This document shows positions 36,200 to 47,660 of a stretch of DNA of 64,000 nucleotides, piece by piece; within the stretch, counting starts at the first letter, position 1, and every line of letters starts with the position of its first letter. The translations under genes were made by a program, and so were the position numbers. The notes under the pieces were generated by a model. That model saw only the letters and a program-made list of their open reading frames with translations. It had not been told where the DNA came from and searched no databases. The DNA comes from Amphirosellinia nigrospora. Lineage: Eukaryota; Ascomycota; Sordariomycetes; Xylariales; Xylariaceae. The stretch lies in NCBI GenBank assembly GCA_004123355.1, contig SCHM01000001.1:4208001-4272000 (forward strand), read 5' to 3'.

Positions 36200-36443
36200 A
36201 CACGCGTCTGTAGTCACACTGAGTATCTGTTTTGATAGAGGCCTCGGACTTTATGGGAGTGTCCGAGTGTGACTACCGTCTTCCGCATTCCGAGACAGAG
36301 AAGAATGGGAAATAAATGACCAATAGGCTAGACTCTCCTGCTTCTAAGGAGATGAGGGAATATATTTCGTAGCTCCCTTGACTCCATAGAAAGATTATTA
36401 TGATTTGAACAGTTTCGAAGCCCTCTTTACACTTTACAGATTC
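36200..36443 (+). mobile_element. Second, more diverged LTR-like remnant
   Basis: The stretch about 36330-36443 (ending near AGCCCTCTTTACACTTTACA) can be aligned by eye with 35700-35815: GGAGAT, ATAGA, GATTATTA, TTGAA and AAGCCCTC occur in the same order and spacing. Boundaries are uncertain. It is old and degraded. Confidence 0.35.
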
Positions 36444-36808
36444 TTATCATGATATATTGATTTCGCTGACATATTAACTCAGTGAGTAGGCCCCGTTTCG
36501 ATTATATATATGTGTCCCTTTGCGTTTCCTTGTCACAGTAGAGGTTCTATTCCGCTCCTTGGCAATTAGTATTGCGTTTAACGAAAAAAGTCAATAGATG
36601 GACCCCAAACGCCATAAGTACTCGTCCTTCGATGTTCCCTGCTCAGAGGGAAGCCCCCCGATATTCCTTGTCAACCGATTTCTAAAGCAAGGATAGACAG
36701 ATACACCAAGTCGGCAGTGACTAGGAAGGAAGATAAGGGGAAAAAACGGCTGCATGCGACGTTCATATTATTCATACCAGCAGAGCCAATGACGCCGTCA
36801 AAAATATC
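36444..36808. other. Intergenic DNA downstream of the acidic-tail gene
   Basis: No feature recognised. Confidence 0.4.
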
Positions 36809-38093
36809 CTAGAGGCCGAAGTACGCATCGTCAAATTGCGCCATATCCGAGTCATTATTCCCGAAGAACATCATGTCATCGAATGTGCTATCGTTGACCT
36901 CACCGCCCCCCAAGTCGAACATACTATCGCTAACCCCATTCGTATCACCCAGATTGAATAAATCATCCAGATTCGAATTCCCGTTCGACGGCTGCGTGGG
37001 GTTGTTGCTCGTTGTGTTACCTGCAGTGGTATTATTATTCCCACTCTGTGGGGCAAAGGCTGCAAGATCGAACTCGGGCATCGGGGCAGGAGGCGCGCCC
37101 TGAGATTCACCGGGTGGGGTGCAAGTGAGAACTCCATATCTGTGAAGTTTAGCTCGGCATTCCCAGTAGCCCCATCACTGCCCCCCGTCGATCGAACGCC
37201 CAGCATGCTGTCCGTGGCATTGTCCTGAGATGCCTTAACAGCTGGAACCTGTTGTGTGGGCTGGGTAGGCTGAGCCGCCTTTGGGGGTTGGGATTTCGGC
37301 TGGGTAGAGATATTTGAGGATTGAGTTGACTGTAGACGTGGGATCTGTGGCGGAGGGACAGGAGTCACTTTGGCAGGCGGCGTAGGTTTGTGAGTTGGCT
37401 TGGGCGAAGGCTTCACGTTTGTAGGCGGAGCTGGCGGGCTTTGACAGAACTGGCTTGAACTCGTGGCGGGTTTCTTCTCCCAGCAGTCAGATCGACGACA
37501 TCCGCAGACATGCCCATGTCTGGGAAAGGGGCGACCGTCTTGATTTCCTTGCCAGAAGGGTACATAGGAGCAGCATGATTTAAGTTACGCGAATGCGCAG
37601 CAGCTGAGGGAAGTTCCATCATAGGAGCTGGCGGTGCCGCAAGCTGTGGATTAGGAATGGGAACAGGAGCGGGAGCCCGGGCGGCACGTAGACTCTCCAA
37701 ATCTCTGAGCAAGACAGATTTTGCCCGAATCTATTGCGAGTTAGTGGTGGTCTCGATCAAAGGGATTAGCGAGTGCTTGGGTGTTTCACGAACGATTTCG
37801 CTCTCGATCTCGTTCAGAGCGAGGTGATATTGAGTTAATGCATCGCTTGTCTTAGCTCGGATCCCGCTGTTGCTGCCCATGAGAGCGCCGGGTCCATCTT
37901 TGGCTATTACTCTGAAATGCTTTCCTGCTTGGACCAGCTATGAGATAACATGTCAGCGCCAAGGTCGATATTTCGATATGTCGATATGTCGATATGTTAA
38001 TATGTCGGTAAATGGTGGGGACGTGGAACATACGACATCTTGATATGCCTGATTAATGATTTTCAGAGGCTCATCGTCTTTCGAGCTTGCCAT
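36809..38093 (-). CDS. Acidic-tail nuclear protein, possibly Mediator subunit Med2-like
   Basis: Three exons: 38034-38093 (MASSKDDEPLKIINQAYQDV), 37794-37937 and 37730-36809. Intron 1 (37938-38033) has GTATGT..ATAG; intron 2 (37731-37793) has GTTCGT, a CTAAC branch site and AATAG and removes an in-frame stop. The spliced N-terminus has a helical segment SDALTQYHLALNEIESEI joined to IRAKSVLLRDLESLRAAR. The middle is Pro/Gln-rich; the tail is Asn/Asp/Phe-rich (LDDLFNLGDTNG, SMFDLGGGEV, DAYFGL), like an activation or Mediator-tail segment. The N-terminal helix followed by an acidic, Asn-rich end recalls fungal Med2, but the resemblance is weak. Two one-base breaks lie near 37430 and 37100. About 375 residues if corrected. 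Confidence 0.6.
37962..38008. repeat. Short tandem repeat in intron 1 of the Med2-like gene
   Basis: Five to six copies of an 8-9-bp CGATATGT unit, some diverged, placed between donor and branch region of the intron. Confidence 0.75.
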
Positions 38094-40698
38094 TGCTATA
38101 CCAAAACTGGGAGAGATCAGGTACCTGGCAGCGAAGAAACTGCCAGAGTACTTACGATGCCCCTAAAAGCAATACAGAAAAAGCAAAGGGGAAAGGCTAA
38201 CACAAGACGCCTGGGGATCTTAGTGAAGATGATGGTGCGAAAACTTGTGGTTCAAGCATGCGTTGGTTACCTTCTTCGGTAGGTGGCGATGGTTTTAAGA
38301 TGGGTGATACCGCAGAGGCACACAGCTGGAGCTGGAGCTGGAGGCTCACCTGCGAAAGTGCTGCAGTCGATTTGGGTGCTGGGTGTTTGGTAAATCTGGG
38401 GAGAGCCTTGGGCTTGGGTTTGTGGCTGACACTAGGTAGCTCAGGTGGACCTACCTATTCGCTAGGTATTCAGTTAGGTAAGTAGGTACCTGAGGCTGCG
38501 GGCGCGTCAAACTGCTTCACACGTCACGGGTGTATTTACTATTTACTCCATGCCTCCGAACCTCCTCCATTTACTTCGAGGAAGTGATCACGCGTGCATT
38601 TTCTAGCATCTCTAGCTATTGCTTCTGAAAGTGGCGAAGTACTGGTATTGTATTGTATGTATGTGATATGTCCCTAGGCAGTTGTGTAGGTATCGTAGGG
38701 AGTGCATTGGATACCAGTTTTGATCAGCACTGTGATTCCTTCATGCTTACAATCAACTTGGTCCGATAATTAGAATAGCGTCCAATCATGTGTACTGGAT
38801 CGCATTCTTTGCTTGTGGTAAGACATAACTATCTATGTATGTATGTATGTACCATGCGAATAAAGATCAATGCCTACATAATCATTGGCTAATGGTAATA
38901 CGATGATAAAATGTTATGATATAATAATGAAATACCTAGGTCTCTATATGTAGATTAGGTAGCTGGTCACGTTGTTTAGCAAGTTCCAGTTGTCTTTACC
39001 GGTCATAGAGTGTTTGTGGAATCATATTAATGTGATGTTATGAATGGGCTAGTCCGGTTGTCAACATCGAAGGCATGAACTTTACCCCGCTACCGGACTT
39101 AGTGCCTACTAGATAAGTACCCAGACCCACATGCACTGGAACTTCTCAAGGTTGTGGGGAGTGGTACTTAATAGGTGCTCAGGCAGTATTGGCCCTTCGA
39201 GCACTTATAGCATGCTAACCTTACCCCTGAGTTCTCAGCCCTGATCTTTTTTCCCTTTTCCTTTTGGAGAGGTAGGTAAGAGCATATATGGGTGGATATC
39301 TACCTAGGTAGCTTCAGATACAGGCTGGGTTGGTATAAACTGCGATATTAAATTTGCATAAACTTGCTTGCCTGATTCCCCAGGCGAGACAATAGACAAG
39401 ACGTTCGCCGCAAACTGTTGCCCTCAAACAGAAAGTAGCACGTGCCAGACTTACATATGGTGCCTTTGGCACCGCAAACAGCTTCAACCACAAAAATCCC
39501 TTTGTGTTTTCGCCTTAGGTATCTATCTAGGTACCTACCTACCTACGGCATACCTGCCTACCTCCCTACCTGGGTATATGTCGAGACCTTAAGGTAGCAG
39601 CGTGTGTGCTTGGTGCTGGGTACTGCAGGTGTGATATAGAGGTGTGCAGTGATATACCTCCCGGTGCTTGTAGGGACTAGAGGGGTGGCCCGTGGGCAGG
39701 TACCGGGTATCTGCAGCATTATATGTGTACTTGTAGTCTATTGGCAAAGTGGTGTGCTCGCATGTACTGTCGAGCCTTGGCAGGTAGAGTTACTGTGTGT
39801 GCACCAGCCACATGGCTTGCGACCCTTCACGCAGCTGGTGTAGGTACTTGAATACTTTGGACCCCATTGCCATTTTCTGTTTGCTTCGCTTTCCTTTCCC
39901 TCCCCTCCCATCTCCTACATCGTTGTGCGAAATCGCCTTTCCACGTATCGTCGGTGTTGTGCGTTGAGAATCCGGGGGACTCCTCCTTTTAAGGCAGTTT
40001 CCTTTTTTCTCCCTCTTGTATTGTTCTCTGGTCTTGTGTGTCTCGTCGCTACTGGTCTTTTTTTCCTCTGGCTCGCTTTTCCCTTGTCACCGTACTCATC
40101 ATCACCGTCCTTGCGTTCGCATAGTTACCGCTGATTCGTACGTCTGGTGCTTATCTACTTGACTTCCTCGTCTTCGTCGGCTGCCGCCACCGCTCAGGAA
40201 CGGTATACCCGCGGCCCACAGCTCGCGCTGCCATCACCCGTCTGCGCCGTGTGTCATTGCCTCCGCATAGAGCTCCCAACGACGTTTTCGGCGAGCTCCT
40301 CCTGTCTGTCGGCGCCGTGCCCAATCGTTTCGGAACGCCTTGCTCGAGACGCTTCTTTCCGCACGCTCGCGCTCAACATCGCCATTTCAGAATCGATCAG
40401 CTTACCCGTCAAGAATCGTGAGCCTCGCTACCGCGCAGCTGCGACTCCCGTTCCCAGTCGTCTCTTCTAATCCCACCGCCGAGTAGAACGCCCGAATCAT
40501 TTCAATACCCCACCTCAGTCGCCTTCCACGACCCAACGAAGTCACGGCTCTTAGAACCTGCACGATTGGTTGCCCACAATCGCATGACCGCTTTTTACCT
40601 TCCCGTTCATCGACTTTAGCTATCGGGATTGTTGGGTTTGGTTCACACCGCATTTGGGATCACTAAAACCACGAGGCACTTCAGCTCAATTCATTGCA
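38094..40698. other. Long intergenic region with dense TACCTAGGTA-type motifs; PUB1 leader at right
   Basis: About 2.6 kb. TAGGTA/TACCTA motifs cluster at 38430-38492, 38934, 39270-39312 and 39520-39572. A TATG microsatellite is at about 38833-38850. From about 39870 to 40698 the strand is strongly C/T-rich and is probably the PUB1 promoter and a long 5' leader. No conserved coding frame was found. Confidence 0.5.
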
Positions 40699-42415
40699 AT
40701 GGCGGACTCTGGTGCACCCCCTGCTGGTAACCAGCTCCCACCACCACCGCCTCAATCTAATGCTGGCGCTCCCGGGTTTGACGGCAACCAAAATGGCCAG
40801 GGAAACCCGGCACACATGCTCCCCCTCCGCTACATATTCCGCCCAACACGAATCCTATTCCTACAGCGATCACGTCTCCCATGTCTGCTGTTGACAAGAA
40901 CTCGGTCATGTCTCCTACTAGTGGAGGTCCTTTCCCGCGCCGTGTTGCGCCCGAGCCTAATAAGCGTGCACTTTACGTCGGAGGTCTTGATCCCCGCGTC
41001 ACAGAAGATGTCCTGCGCCAGATTTTCGAGACAACAGGTCACGTCCAGAATGTGAAAATCATCCCTGACAAGAATGTGAGTTGCCTCTGGCCCCATATAC
41101 GGCATTTTGGGGGGCATTATGTCAACTATTACCTAGCTGTTGCTCGTGGTTTAGCTTAACCTCTAGCTAACCTCGAATAGGCTAAGGGTTACAACTACGG
41201 TTTCGTAGAATACGACGATCCTGGCGCGGCCGAGCGTGCCATGCAGACCTTGAATGGCCGTCGAGTACACCAAGCTGTGAGTCCTGCTTTGTATGGCTTG
41301 AAGTTGGGTGAAAGCTAACAGCCCCAAAGGAGATTCGGGTCAACTGGGCATACCAGTCCAACACCACCAACAAGGAGGATACCTCATCCCACTTCCACAT
41401 CTTCGTTGGTGACCTGTCCAACGAAGTTAATGATGAAGTGCTTCTCCAGGCATTTTCTGCTTTTGGCACTATTTCGGAGGCCCGCGTCATGTGGGATATG
41501 AAGACGGGACGCTCGCGAGGTTACGGTTTCGTTGCTTTCAGGGACCGTGGTGATGCCGAGAAGGCGTTGAGCTCTATGGATGGAGAGTGGCTGGGCTCTC
41601 GTGCCATTCGATGTAATTGGGCCAACCAAAAAGGCCAGCCTTCTATTGCCCAACAGCAGGCCTTACAGGCAATGGGCATGACACCTACTACGCCTTACGG
41701 GCACCATCACTTCCAACACATGGCATTCAAAGCTATGACATGATTGTCAATCAGACACCAGGCTGGCAAACGACCTGTTACGTGGGGAATCTAACGCCAT
41801 ATACAACTCAAACCGATCTCGTCCCGCTATTTCAAAACTTCGGTTACGTAACGGAGTCTCGCTTTCAAGCGGACCGTGGCTTTGCATTCATAAAGATGGA
41901 TACGCATGAGAATGCCGCTATGGCTATTTGCCAGCTCAATGGCTATAATGTCAACGGCAGGCCTCTGAAGTGTAGTGTACGTTCATTTCTTTTACGATCC
42001 CCTGGTTAGTACTAACCGTGTCACAGTGGGGAAAGGACAAAACCCCGAGTAACTCTCAAGGGAACTTTGATCCATCACAGCAACAGGCCTTCAGTCCGCA
42101 GAGTGCTCAGCCTTCAGCCTACCCTGGTACCCCCTCCACTTTCTTCCCCCAGTATGGAGGTAAGTCTTGCAGCGAGTCCGATAACACAGCCTTAGAAGCG
42201 TGACTGACACTCTTAGGTCAATACGGAGGTCAGCAACAAGGATACGGTGGACCGCCGGCCCAGTCACCAGCCGGATACGGAGCTCAGCCCATGGGCTATG
42301 CTGGGCCACCAAGCGCGGGAGGGTACGGTCGTGGCCAGCAGCCCCCGAATCAGCAATGGAGCCAGCCTCCCCGAACCAAAACTTTAACAACGCCTATCCT
42401 GGCTACCAAGGCTAG
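40699..42415 (+). CDS. PUB1: Poly(U)-binding RNA-binding protein PUB1 (TIA-1 family), three RRMs
   Basis: Binds U-rich mRNA, affecting mRNA stability and stress granules. Five exons: 40699-41075, 41181-41276, 41330-41976, 42027-42159, 42217-42415; all introns are 50-105 bp with good borders. RRM1: [20 protein letters not shown] with [20 protein letters not shown]2: [20 protein letters not shown] with [22 protein letters not shown]3: [20 protein letters not shown] with [18 protein letters not shown]. The C-terminus is Gln/Gly/Tyr-rich ([13 protein letters not shown]) and ends YPGYQG with TAG at 42413-42415. Frame breaks near 40820 (RNP-free N-terminus), 41715 and 42370 are single-base. About 484 codons in total. 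Confidence 0.92.
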
Positions 42416-43603
42416 CGTCCCAAGAGCCGGACAGGCTTTGTGGTCAAAGCAGAGGATGCGAATGTGTGCTTTTGATGAAGGGCTTAGGAAGGGGTGTCGC
42501 GAAAGTTATCGGCACAATATCGATTACAGAGGCAGGTTAGCCCCGATTTAGTGTCAGTGCGGCTACTTTACTGGGTTACATGATGGCAAACAGGGACTCT
42601 CCTTTCTTTCCAGATTTCATGTAACCCATTTTCTTTGGTGACTTCTCATTTATTTTCGGTCTCAGTTCCTTTTTCCATGGCTGTGTGATGTTTGCCCTGA
42701 GTTGGGCACTATGTTGACCTCTATCATTGTCACATTGATTCATTCCAAAAGTTTGTTGGCATCTTTCTACGTACTTCTTTGATACCTCCAGGGCGATTGT
42801 TGATACCACTGCAATGTTTGCCATGGACTCTAACGATGTTACAGCTGCTGCTGGTTTCCCCTGCCATTCTGAGGCGGCAGGGACAGATGTTGGAATAGCT
42901 AAGGATCCGGAGCCCTTTTTTGGGGAGGGAAGAGCTTGGCAAGAAGCTGAAAATACTTGAGACCTTTGTATTAAATGCATAAGATTTGCAGATCATGCAG
43001 GCTACTCGTAACACACGAGTTTATGCCTGATATAAGCACTTTGTAAGTAGTGGGCACGAGACGACTGCTAGAATTCGGCGTGGATGAATTAGCAATAAGT
43101 TGTGGACGAGATGAAGATGGCCGAATTGAAATGAATTGTAAAGAATTAACAGGGACTTATAACATTTTTGGTTATGAGGCACACCTAACCCCGTGGCCAA
43201 ACTTCACGGCAAAGGAGATTAGCTCACGGTGGTATATCACTCAACAATAAGTGTCTATTACCCATTAAGCACAGAGCCTAACGGCCTTCGTAAGTTCTAA
43301 AAAATCAATAAGATATACAAACTTTGTAATGATAAAAAGAAAAAGAAGAAAAAGAAAAAGTGGCCAAAGCTATTGTTAACCTAAAACTAATATAAATGAA
43401 GTTAAAAAACAAATCAATAACAAGTTTATAAATTAAAAGCAGTTTGCTTATAATCCTACAATAAAAATGATAATACAAAGTATCCTATACTGTTAGCAGG
43501 AGACAAGATACTATTCTGGCTAATGTAACAGGCTTGCATTCGTCAACGCTACCACCACAACCGCAATGTAGAATGTCGATATTATTCCAAGCCCTCATCC
43601 TAT
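42416..43603. other. Intergenic region between PUB1 and the Gfd2-like relic
   Basis: About 1.2 kb; A-rich DNA with GAAAAAG runs at 43335-43362 and AT-rich DNA to 43500. No gene seen. Confidence 0.5.
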
Positions 43604-44480
43604 TTAAGACGACCTGAAGAACAGGCCGAGCTCTCGGAGACCGGCGCCAAGCGCAGCCAGTGATCTCGAATCCAAATTCAAGTGTTGGGCACTCGTATTC
43701 ATGAGGGCGGAATGCCTTTGCATCCGCGAGACTGCATGCTCGATCGTGTTCAAACTGACCAGCTCGCTCGCGCCGAGCTCAGCCTTGCGCACAGCGCTAT
43801 CCCGAACTGCCCGCAAGAGCATGGCGAGCAGAGAATACATGGCATCGTTCCCGGCGTCATGGGACGTTGCGATTGGTGGCCCGGCAGCCAAGCTGGGCTA
43901 GCACGCCCTGTAGCGAGAACTCTTGCCCGGGCAGGGTTGGGACATTCGGGTGGTAAGGTGGGTAGGACGAAGCGGGATAACGTATGCGTATCGATGACAG
44001 CTATTACGGGTGCAATAGTAGAAATATCAATGCTGAGAAGATGTAAGGTTTTAAGATCTTCTCGTACGGAGTGGCTGATAAGAACGATACCCCCGTAGCT
44101 GGTTGCTAGTACTGTTACTAGGTAGGTCTCAGATCATTTTGAATGTGTAAATTTTGCATAATTATTGTAGGGATTTTTTCTGGTCTAAGTTGCTGTGTAT
44201 AGGTAAAAATACAAGCGGCTTATTTTGATTTTGGCGGCACTTCTATTTGGTACATATAAATAGATACCAAACTCTCAAAGTTACTAGAAGCACCCAAAGA
44301 AGCGAAATCCCGTACGTCCAGGCGTGCAAAGCCAACTTGTGTAATAAGCGGTTTGTCGGTAAGCAAATTTGGTCTTTGTCAATTTGAGTCAACTTCAAGA
44401 TCGAGAGAAATAAAGATAGCATCTGTTGGTAGGGCGTTGGCGTTATATCCGACGTCGAAATGCTCGTTTAAGGATGTCAT
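43604..44480 (-). pseudogene. Gfd2/YDR514C-like DEDDh exonuclease-fold gene, decayed
   Basis: Recognised by eye from three blocks in order on the minus strand. The putative start MTSLNEHFDVGYNANALPTD at 44480 is followed by AIFISLDLEVDSN (Exo I, D and E). After QVGFARLDVRD comes GIVLISHSVREDLKTLHLLS (Exo II-like) and IAPVIAVIDTHTLSRFVLP. Then GQEFSLQGVLAQLGC and HDAGNDAMYSLLAMLLRAV (Exo III, H-x4-D). This is the layout of the Gfd2/YDR514C-like C-terminal domain, an RNase-H-fold family common in fungi and of unclear role. The frame is interrupted by in-frame stops (after VDSN and after about 44222) and by shifts near 44105 and 43880. The middle is AT-rich. Some breaks could be missed short introns or sequencing errors, so decay is likely but not proven. 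Confidence 0.6.
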
Positions 44481-47400
44481 GATGGTGGGTGGAAAGAAGT
44501 ATAGTAATATGTTTGCGTGATTGCAACGAGACGTACTCAAACTTTAAAATGTGAGTCAGTTTCTGGACCATACAATATCTTGTGCGCCAGAGCGCCAGGC
44601 CCGTTCCTCCGCTTAGCCGGCAACCTTGATACGTCAAGGGCAAAACGACAGCGAACATTCCAACTTCGAACATGTTAAACTTATATAATAAGTGTTACGG
44701 GTCTCGTCAAAGGTTTCTCTTCCTCGGCATAGGGTGGGCAGCGCTGGGTTCTGGTATCTGGTACACGAAGATGATATCTGATTAAAGCCCAATTAAAACC
44801 TTCAACTGATCACCTTACTTCCCTCAAACGATATCGTGTAAGAGCTCACAGCTGCAAGTATGTTGCACCCTCCCATGTCTTTTCTTGCCGCAAGGTTTAC
44901 CTATACCCGCTGGTTTGACGAATGAGACGAGCAGCTCAAATGCCGGGAACCTGAAAACCGATGCCCGGCTTTAGGTAATCTATATCACCACTAATCACCC
45001 CCCCGTCGGCGTTCTGCCTTGTTGGTGCTGTCAGATATACCCTATATATATTAAATCTAAACAAAAACCTTTTAACTTATGGCTGTTGTGTTGGCTGCCT
45101 GTAAGAGGCTCAATAAATGCGAACTACTAAGCTAATAATATATGAAGGGCATACTCGCTGCTTTTTACGATCTAGGAAGCGGTATAAAAGATTCTTACTT
45201 GGGGGAGCAGACAGTGCAACGGACAACGGCAAGGTTTTAGTTTATCCAGCCCATCTTCGCTTAGGTTTCTCGACAAGATGAGACGGCTGGTTCGAAATTA
45301 CTTAGCCCCGTACTCTAGCAGCACCCGTCAATGTAACCTTCTCACTCCATGTGTGGTGGTATCATTGGGCGTGATAGATATTATACTATAGCTCATGATA
45401 GTTTCTCTACCACTCTTCCACTCCCCTAAAACAAGGCCTACACCCGGGCTCGAAACTACATACATTGGGATATTCAATGCAGCAAACAACTTCTCTCGGG
45501 GCAAAGATGCCTAATCAAGCTAACAAGTAAAGCGACCCAGGCGCCTTGTCTACGTATTAGTATGTTTAGGTGGGGATGGGATCGGCCAGGAGAGTGACAA
45601 AGAGGCCCGGAATAAAATGTACCGACGGAACGGGAATGGAGAATGCGACGCACATGTTGTTACGAAGAGAAGAAACAATGAGATATAAACAGAGGAAGAG
45701 ATGACCCAAACCGGATAACAATGTAGACCAAGCGGATAGATCCATGTAGCCGTATCGTCTCTCTGGCTGTCTTGTTAGCTGACAAAAAGATGGCGAAACT
45801 AGGGTAGCTGCTACAAGCAACGCGCAAATGTTGTGTGGGACCCGAGGAGAACAATGGGCGATGCCCAATGTCTCGGTCTCCATGGTAGAAGAACCATGGT
45901 AGAAGAAAGCGACCTCTGCCCTCCGCCCTCTAGTTCGGGAGGGAGGTTTCAAAGCTGCACTGCATTTGCACTTTGACAACGGAAGCGGTACTGGCGTGGA
46001 GGATCATCATGCTGCCGGTACTATCACTACTACCTAGGTACCTTGGCTAGATACGGTCCGTTGGTGCCATGCGCCAAAGAAAGCGTAGAGCTAATCTTGG
46101 TTCTTGTTGTTCGCTCATGCTATCCACGTTTGGATACAGGTATAGCTAGTAGATAGAACAAACAAAGTGGTCTTGGATTGAGAAGGGGTAGGGATCTGGT
46201 TGGGCTTGTCTTTATTCTCACGGCATCGCATGTGAGGGATGAAAAGTCGAGCCTGGCTGAGGACAGTGGCAAGGATAGGGGTATAATGGTATAATAGGGT
46301 TGGTAATTGGGAATCAGCTGTAGATGCCCAAACAAACGCTAAGGTAGCATGACTATTGTACAAGGCAACATTAACATTGGATGAGTGCGAATATCCATTA
46401 GTAGTCCGGTTCCTTGGCAACTCGAAGTACCGAATTCAATGCAGGCTACACAGTACCTATGACATACACACCCAAGAGAGGTACCTACCGCTTACCTGCT
46501 ACTTGGCTGCCCGCCGCATGTAGCCCCTCTTCCTCTCCGGCCTGCAAGGTTGCTCTTCGCCTCAGGCTGTCGCCTATCTACTTACATACATACCTAAGTA
46601 ATGGAGGTATAGGTATCTAAAGTATCAATTACCTTCCTACCTTCTGTAGACACGGCCTAGCCTAGCTCTAACCTTTGTTGACTGTCCTCACATCTAACAT
46701 GACGATATCTTCATGCTACGACGCACGCATCACGCATCTTGGTCTACCCCCAATCACGCTTCTTGTGACGGGCTGACTCGGTCACTTAGTCGCTCCCCCA
46801 ACCGCCGCCACCACCAACCACATCGCCATAACTAACCACCACCACCACTATCATCAGCAGCAGCATTCATTCTATTGCAGGAAGACTGCTTACTTACAGC
46901 AGTTAAGACGACGAGCACCACGTGCTGGCCTGATCTGCCCCCTCCCCAGAGCAAAACTAGAGCAAGCCCGAACCTTGACCTGGTGCTACGTTCTCTTTGA
47001 ATTTCTTATTGTACCACGACCGGCTTGGACAAGATCTCGTTCCCATTTCATTGTCCACGCTGGTTTTGCGACATGAACCCCTAATAGACTGTTCCCTATT
47101 CGATACATACTACCTGCATCTGGGCATCTATCTATCTATCTATGTGCTCTCTGTTTTGGTCGACCGCCAGCGACGCTCTTGTCCGTTTTTTTGGGTTCCC
47201 CCGGTACATCAGCAGCGAGGCGTCATAATAATCCCACCCAAGGAAGCTCGGCCCTGTCCACGTAGCCAACAGCCAACGGCGCCCGCGCCCGCGCCCACGC
47301 CCACTCCAGATCCTAGGTCTCAACTCTTAAGCCCCAAGTCCAAGTTCAGGTTCACGCTGCCCAAGTTATACTCTACTACCTAAGTCTACTTGCGTCTTTA

Positions 47401-47660
47401 TCTACTTGGTCACATACTTGGCCCGGCCGGACACCCCGTGTCGGACTTCTGCTGTTGTTGCTACCAACCCTCCGTCAGCCAGTCTTGAGTCTTGTCAGTG
47501 GCTTGGCTTCCCGACGGCTTTCCCACCCCTCCGCATCAACAGCCTACCTCCACACATCCTCCACACCCTCTCACCACCCACCACCGCACTCTCTTCGTTG
47601 CGAGCCACGTCCTGAGACCGCGTCGACTGCCCGGCCTCCTTCTTCCCCCGCCCAACCGCC
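44481..47660. other. Long gene-free region upstream of YAK1
   Basis: About 3.2 kb. AT-rich left half; TACCTAGGTACC at 46031-46043 and AGGTACCTACC at 46480-46490; a CTAT microsatellite at about 47126-47142; strongly pyrimidine-rich DNA from 46760 to 47660 that looks like promoter and long leader of YAK1. A 137-codon minus frame at 45566-45979 has no recognisable motif and is not called. Confidence 0.5.

Noticed and set aside
37731-37793. In-frame stop in the Med2-like gene as a sign of a pseudogene
   Set aside because: A GT..CTAAC..TAG intron fits exactly here and its removal joins two halves of a continuous helix.
45280-45300. GGTTCGAAAT resembling a tRNA B box
   Set aside because: No A box or cloverleaf upstream; a chance match.
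45566-45979. 137-codon minus frame with hydrophobic stretches
   Set aside because: No start context, no motif and no recognisable homology; likely chance frame in the YAK1 upstream region.
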